From assembly GCF_028649655.1 (NCBI RefSeq), contig NZ_JAQSLN010000003.1, forward strand, positions 310,001 to 374,000: DNA of 64,000 nucleotides, read 5' to 3'. The position numbers and the translations under genes were made by a program. Of the stretch, positions 60,749 to 64,000 are shown piece after piece. The stretch's first letter is position 1; each line of letters begins with the position of its first letter. The notes beneath the pieces are model-generated. The model was not told the DNA's origin, made no database searches, and worked only from the letters and a program-made list of their open reading frames with translations. The DNA comes from Halobacteriovorax sp. GB3. Lineage in GTDB: Bacteria > Bdellovibrionota > Bacteriovoracia > Bacteriovoracales > Bacteriovoracaceae.

Positions 60749-60777
60749 AAGACCTGTTCAAAAAACAGGTCTTTTTT
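60749..60777 (+). terminator. Intrinsic terminator
   Basis: AAGACCTGTT (60749-60758), loop CAAAA, AACAGGTCTT (60764-60773), then TTTT. Ten-base stem; ends the 60339-60695 gene. Confidence 0.9.
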
Positions 60778-61161
60778 GTATTCAAGAACACTCATGCAAT
60801 TCTTTGAGTGACTGGCCTTTTTAAAAAGGTTAATCTTTTCTACTCAAACGAAGCGTCTGTGCGACTTAAATAACTTTGAAATAATCTAATTCACCTACTC
60901 TACTTCCCTTCCCCTTTAACTTGACGCTGTGAAAAAGGCATAAAAATAAACACTACCAAATGAAGTGCATTTCAAAACAAGAACTAAGAAACTCAAGCGG
61001 ACTGGACACGTTCTAGCTTTATAAGAGACTACTCATTCATAGAGTGTACACTTTTTTACACCCTCTATATTGATTTCAAAACTAAACAAAATAAATAGCA
61101 AACTGAGAGGATGGGATTGTCGAACGATTAAAAACTATTAAGTTTAAAAAAGGAAATGAAA
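60778..61161. promoter_or_regulatory. Gene-free stretch with promoter/leader block, copy 2
   Basis: About 260 bp after the terminator show nothing recognisable. Block copy 2 is at 61041-61155: AGAGTGTACACTTTTTTACACC, TATATT at 61067-61072, CTAAACAAAATAAATAG, TTAAAAACTATTAAG, AAAGG. It directly precedes the interrupted gene. Confidence 0.55.
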
Positions 61162-61686
61162 ATGAAAAAAACATTATTAGGTTTATTTTTAATCACTAGT
61201 TTCTCTCAATAAGCTCTTGCTCATTCTATGCCAAAAACTGTAATAGCAGAGTCAGTTGAGTCCATTTTAATGGCACTATCTGAGAATTCGAGAAGCTTAA
61301 TGATTACACTTAAGGAAAGGCCTACTGAAAAAAACATTACATCTTACATTCCCTTTAAAGGAAGAGGTGGAGATCCACGTCTAGTTGATAATGTTATCTC
61401 TCATGGTGCAGATTATGACCTTTATAACTTGAATTTAAGAGTCAACAATCCCGAAGATGGGCAAGACTATAATTTAAATTGTACGATCGTAACGACTGAA
61501 TCAGACGAAATAGAACAAAGCTCAAATAAACTTAAATATACGACACGCCTATATGGTTGTTACATCGAGAGTGATTCTCCCGCGGCTGCTTTTAGTCATA
61601 TGAATATTAATACAAACTTTCATCAAATTAGCCCAAACTTTAGTGAGGGTGTTGGTATGATTGAGTGGACACACGAGGAATACTAG
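61162..61686 (+). pseudogene. Small secreted protein with in-frame stop in its signal peptide
   Basis: From the ATG at 61162 the reading KKTLLGLFLITSFSQ is stopped by TAA at 61210-61212 (codon 17); the same frame continues ALAHSMPK and runs 152 codons further to 61686 without another lesion. With CAA instead of TAA it would be an intact 174-residue exported protein with cleavage after ALA. The downstream ATG at 61228 has no ribosome-binding site and would make a protein without a signal. Either a recent nonsense mutation, a readthrough case or a base error. Mature part has 2 Cys and is not recognised. Confidence 0.8.
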
Positions 61687-61800
61687 TTTTTTACACCTCC
61701 TATATTGGTTTCTAAGCGAGATCAAAAAACTCTAGTTCTCAATCAATATATTGCTTATCAAGGCCGGCAATTTGTGAGCGGCTTTTGTATTTTTTAAGCC
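61686..61800. other. Partial promoter-like block and weak terminator
   Basis: TTTTTTACACCTCCTATATTGG (61688-61709) resembles the start of the leader block, followed by AGATCAAAAAAC; no gene start follows, so it may be a decayed copy. AAGGCCG (61760-61766) and CGGCTTT (61779-61785) with TTGTATTTTT form a weak terminator. Confidence 0.4.
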
Positions 61801-61804
61801 ACTC

Positions 61805-61900
61805 TTAGAGTGCACATTATTTAAACACCCCTTATATTTATTTCGAAATTAAACAAAAAGTTCAATAAAACAGGCAAAATCTGAAGATACGAAGATAAAG
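61805..61900 (+). promoter_or_regulatory. Shared promoter/leader block, copy 3
   Basis: TAGAGTGCACATTATTTAAACACC, TATATT near 61833-61838, then AAATTAAACAAAAAG. Same order as copies 1 and 2, upstream of the 61969 gene. Confidence 0.55.
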
Positions 61901-61968
61901 ACATATTAGATTTATAAGTAAAAATGCAAAAACAATTACGAAGAGAGCATGCCTCAAAGGAAATAATT

Positions 61969-62262
61969 ATGAAAAAACTATTGATTGGATTAACACTTTT
62001 AACTTCAATGTCTTCTTTTGCGAAAGTAAATTATATGGAGTCTAATGATCTTGTTGTTTTCGATGAAGACACTGGAAATGCTCGACAAATAATTGTAAGA
62101 GGAGATTCTGCGAGCATGATTTATGAGTCATTGATTAATCAGAATAACGAAGAAAGAAAGACAGACTCTGAATTAAACGTTTCCGGAGAAAAAATGAGTT
62201 GTACAAAGTTTTTAAGCGGTGGAGAGACGACAAAGACCCTTTGTTCAATTGCAATAAAATAA
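61969..62262 (+). CDS. Small secreted protein, shared signal peptide family
   Basis: Not recognised. 97 aa from the ATG at 61969 with AAAGGAAATAATT before it; a longer frame from 61924 would bury the signal. Signal peptide KKLLIGLTLLTSMSSFA is almost the same as in the 59746 protein, including at DNA level, whereas the mature parts share only a short GDS segment. Two Cys near the end. Confidence 0.7.
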   Translation: MKKLLIGLTLLTSMSSFAKVNYMESNDLVVFDEDTGNARQIIVRGDSASMIYESLINQNNEERKTDSELNVSGEKMSCTKFLSGGETTKTLCSIAIK

Positions 62263-62287
62263 TTAATCTTAAAATAAGAAGAAGGCA

Positions 62288-62320
62288 AAAAGGCCGGCAA
62301 TATACTACCGGCCTTTTTTT
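62288..62320 (+). terminator. Intrinsic terminator
   Basis: AAAGGCCGG (62289-62297), 10-nt loop, CCGGCCTTT (62308-62316), then TTTT. Ends the 61969 gene. Confidence 0.9.
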
Positions 62321-62592
62321 ATTTTCACGTTCACTTTTTTCTATCTAGTGAAGTATCACTACTCATTTGCGATGCAATGTGTTTCACAAAAGAGAATATT
62401 CTATTTTATAGAATTTTTTAAGAATTTCTAAAAGCTCACATCGACTGCTTAAAAGTCCAAAATTCTAATGAAAAAAATCACTTCCTAGACTTTATCTTTT
62501 TTTCAACTCTAAACAAAAGAATCTTATTTTATGCGAAGCTCACAAGATAAAAGATATAGAAAAACTTTCGATCACCAACGAGGAGAGAATTA
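62321..62592. other. Intergenic stretch with weak leader-block similarity
   Basis: TTTCAACTCTAAACAAAAGAA (62500-62520 area) resembles the CTAAACAAAATAA part of the leader block; a TACACC-like start and clear -10 are missing. Nothing else is seen. Confidence 0.35.
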
Positions 62593-63279
62593 ATGAAAAA
62601 TTTAAGCGCTATAGTTTTACTTACAATGTCAATTACATCTTTTGCAAGCAATGGATCAGCACCAATTGATACGTGCCTTATGCAAGAAGGAAAAAGCACA
62701 TTTTTTGGAAAATTAACAATGGAGTCAATGGAAAAAAGAATCCAAGTAGTTGACTCTTATGAAGGTAAAGAAGTCGATGGTTTAATTAAGGGAAAGAAAA
62801 CTTATTATATTAAACTCGATAATCCAAACTTTATCAGAAATGATCTCGCACCAGGACCAACATTTAAAAAACAAATACTAGACAATGGACTAGAAATTAA
62901 TAGAGGCACTACAAATAGCTTCTACAGAGTTGTGACTCAAGATGAAAGAGTAAAGGATGCTTTTGCGAGCAATAGCCTTACTTCATTTTGTACTCATGGT
63001 AGTGAGCTTTATGGGCACAATACAGTTACATCTGAAAATCATCCGTGGCTAAATAAAGCAAGAGGAGAAGAAGTTCTCAGAGACTTTGGAGTTCCAATGC
63101 TTTATCAAGTTGTTAAAAGTGCTGATGATATAGAGGCCCTAGAATGTAGAAGTGACTACGTCGTTGGATATACTCCAGAATCATTTGAGATGTATAATCT
63201 TTTTCACAAGAAAAGAAATTATGAAGCTTTATATTTTGATGGACAAAGAGTTGCTGCGACTTGTTCAAACGTACAATAA
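62593..63279 (+). CDS. Exported protein, unknown function
   Basis: Not recognised. 228 aa with signal peptide NLSAIVLLTMSITSFA (cleavage near residue 18). Mature part about 210 aa, mixed, with 4 Cys. GAGGAGAGAATTA precedes the ATG. Followed by another exported protein 21 bp later, so likely co-transcribed. Confidence 0.7.
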   Translation: MKNLSAIVLLTMSITSFASNGSAPIDTCLMQEGKSTFFGKLTMESMEKRIQVVDSYEGKEVDGLIKGKKTYYIKLDNPNFIRNDLAPGPTFKKQILDNGLEINRGTTNSFYRVVTQDERVKDAFASNSLTSFCTHGSELYGHNTVTSENHPWLNKARGEEVLRDFGVPMLYQVVKSADDIEALECRSDYVVGYTPESFEMYNLFHKKRNYEALYFDGQRVAATCSNVQ

Positions 63280-63299
63280 TCATAAAGAAGGAAATCCTT

Positions 63300-63998
63300 A
63301 TGAAAAAAATTGCACTCTCATTAGCTTTGATTACATCGTGTTCAGCTTTTGCAGCTGGTGAAAATAAAGCTATTGATAAACTATGCACCGAAAATAATAA
63401 AAGAGCAGAAGTGAATCTAGAAGACCAAGCGGTTATGGTTCTTAAAGAATGTAATCCTAATGGCGATGGAGCTTTTGGTTTTGGTTACGATCCAGAAAAC
63501 TGCGAAGATGCTAAAGATAGATTGGTAAAAATGCACAATGAAAAGCATCGTGTCTATCTTGCTTTCATTGATAAAGACGATGACAATACAGACGCATTTT
63601 ATTATGAATGTGAAAAAGATGTGTTCAAAATGAGAAGAACGACATTCACAGATGAACTTGACATTGAGGAAGATCATTCAGCGACATTAAAGTATCATTT
63701 AGAAAATGAAACAATGACGATGAAAAGTTCTAATGTAGAATACATCTTCAATTTAATGACAACGAAACACGAAGACAAGAACGTAGTTGTTTTTGCCAGA
63801 GATCTTTTTTCGGGAATCTATAAAGCGACTCTCATTGAAAATGGAATTGAAGAAGATCTAACAAAACATGCACGCACAAGCTTTTCCGATACTCTTTTTC
63901 AAGATGGTCATGAGCTTACTAATGAAAACGTGCTTGATACCTATCACAAACAGTATGTTGATTATCAAGCTTTACTCTCTGCTCTATCAAAAAAATAA
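63300..63998 (+). CDS. Exported protein, unknown function
   Basis: Not recognised. 232 aa from the ATG at 63300 (AAGAAGGAAATCCTT before it); a longer frame from 63261 overlaps the previous gene. Signal peptide KKIALSLALITSCSAFA, cleavage before AGENKA. Mature part acidic with CNPNGDGAFGFGYDPENC and DKDDDNTDAF stretches that could bind calcium. Stop lies at the window edge. Confidence 0.7.
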   Translation: MKKIALSLALITSCSAFAAGENKAIDKLCTENNKRAEVNLEDQAVMVLKECNPNGDGAFGFGYDPENCEDAKDRLVKMHNEKHRVYLAFIDKDDDNTDAFYYECEKDVFKMRRTTFTDELDIEEDHSATLKYHLENETMTMKSSNVEYIFNLMTTKHEDKNVVVFARDLFSGIYKATLIENGIEEDLTKHARTSFSDTLFQDGHELTNENVLDTYHKQYVDYQALLSALSKK

Positions 63999-64000
63999 CG

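Overview
The window reads as a low-GC Gram-negative chromosome carrying one complete-looking prophage. Gene style points to a predatory delta-type bacterium of the Bacteriovorax/Halobacteriovorax sort: AT-rich DNA, many small Sec-exported proteins of unknown function, lipoproteins and peptidoglycan-active enzymes. That assignment is inference from style and was not tested by any search.

Left host flank (1-7065): the 5' part of ftsH, tilS, an RND/MMPL-type exporter, a LysR regulator divergent from a flavodoxin-fold NAD(P)H oxidoreductase, an NAD-type isocitrate dehydrogenase and a small membrane protein.

Prophage (7066-46318, about 39.3 kb): bounded by a 33-bp direct repeat whose right copy is the 3' part of a tRNA-Met gene. 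A tyrosine integrase sits just inside the right end, and short repeats of the TGCACACAAGTT type lie inside both ends. From left to right: a membrane protein with an RLKxP motif; small genes including a lipoprotein, a gpZ-like protein and a GH24 endolysin; a small minus-strand operon with a secreted nuclease; a possible cos site; then a rightward structural operon. The head genes resemble lambda (Nu1/GpA terminase, gpW, lambda-type portal, a prohead protease fused to the major capsid protein). The contractile tail resembles Mu (sheath, tube, frameshifted chaperone, tape measure, gpN, gpP, gp45 to gp48). At the tail-fibre position are two genes with signal peptides, followed by small membrane proteins likely used in lysis. 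Then come minus-strand RusA and HTH genes, a four-gene minus-strand cassette that looks like an anti-phage or superinfection-exclusion module (AbiC-like membrane protein, STAS-like DUF4325 protein, GHKL ATPase, RLKxP membrane protein), a regulatory block (WYL-like protein, several HTH proteins, a stand-alone receiver domain, CI/Cro-like divergent pair) and a rightward early operon (replication initiator, possible helicase loader, sigma-like and Fis-like DNA-binding proteins, integrase).

Right host flank (46366-64000): a START-domain protein, a DUF2183 phosphatase, a TruC-like pseudouridine synthase, an exported protein/lipoprotein pair, an FAD oxidoreductase, tex, a large transglycosylase-like exported protein, and a terminal cluster of small secreted proteins. 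Several of these share a promoter/leader block and a near-identical signal peptide while their mature parts differ; one has an in-frame stop inside its signal peptide.

The best candidates for undescribed biology are the 33.0-35.8 kb cassette with its distant paralogue at 7.2 kb, the signal-peptide proteins in the tail-fibre position, and the promoter-plus-signal-peptide family at the right end.
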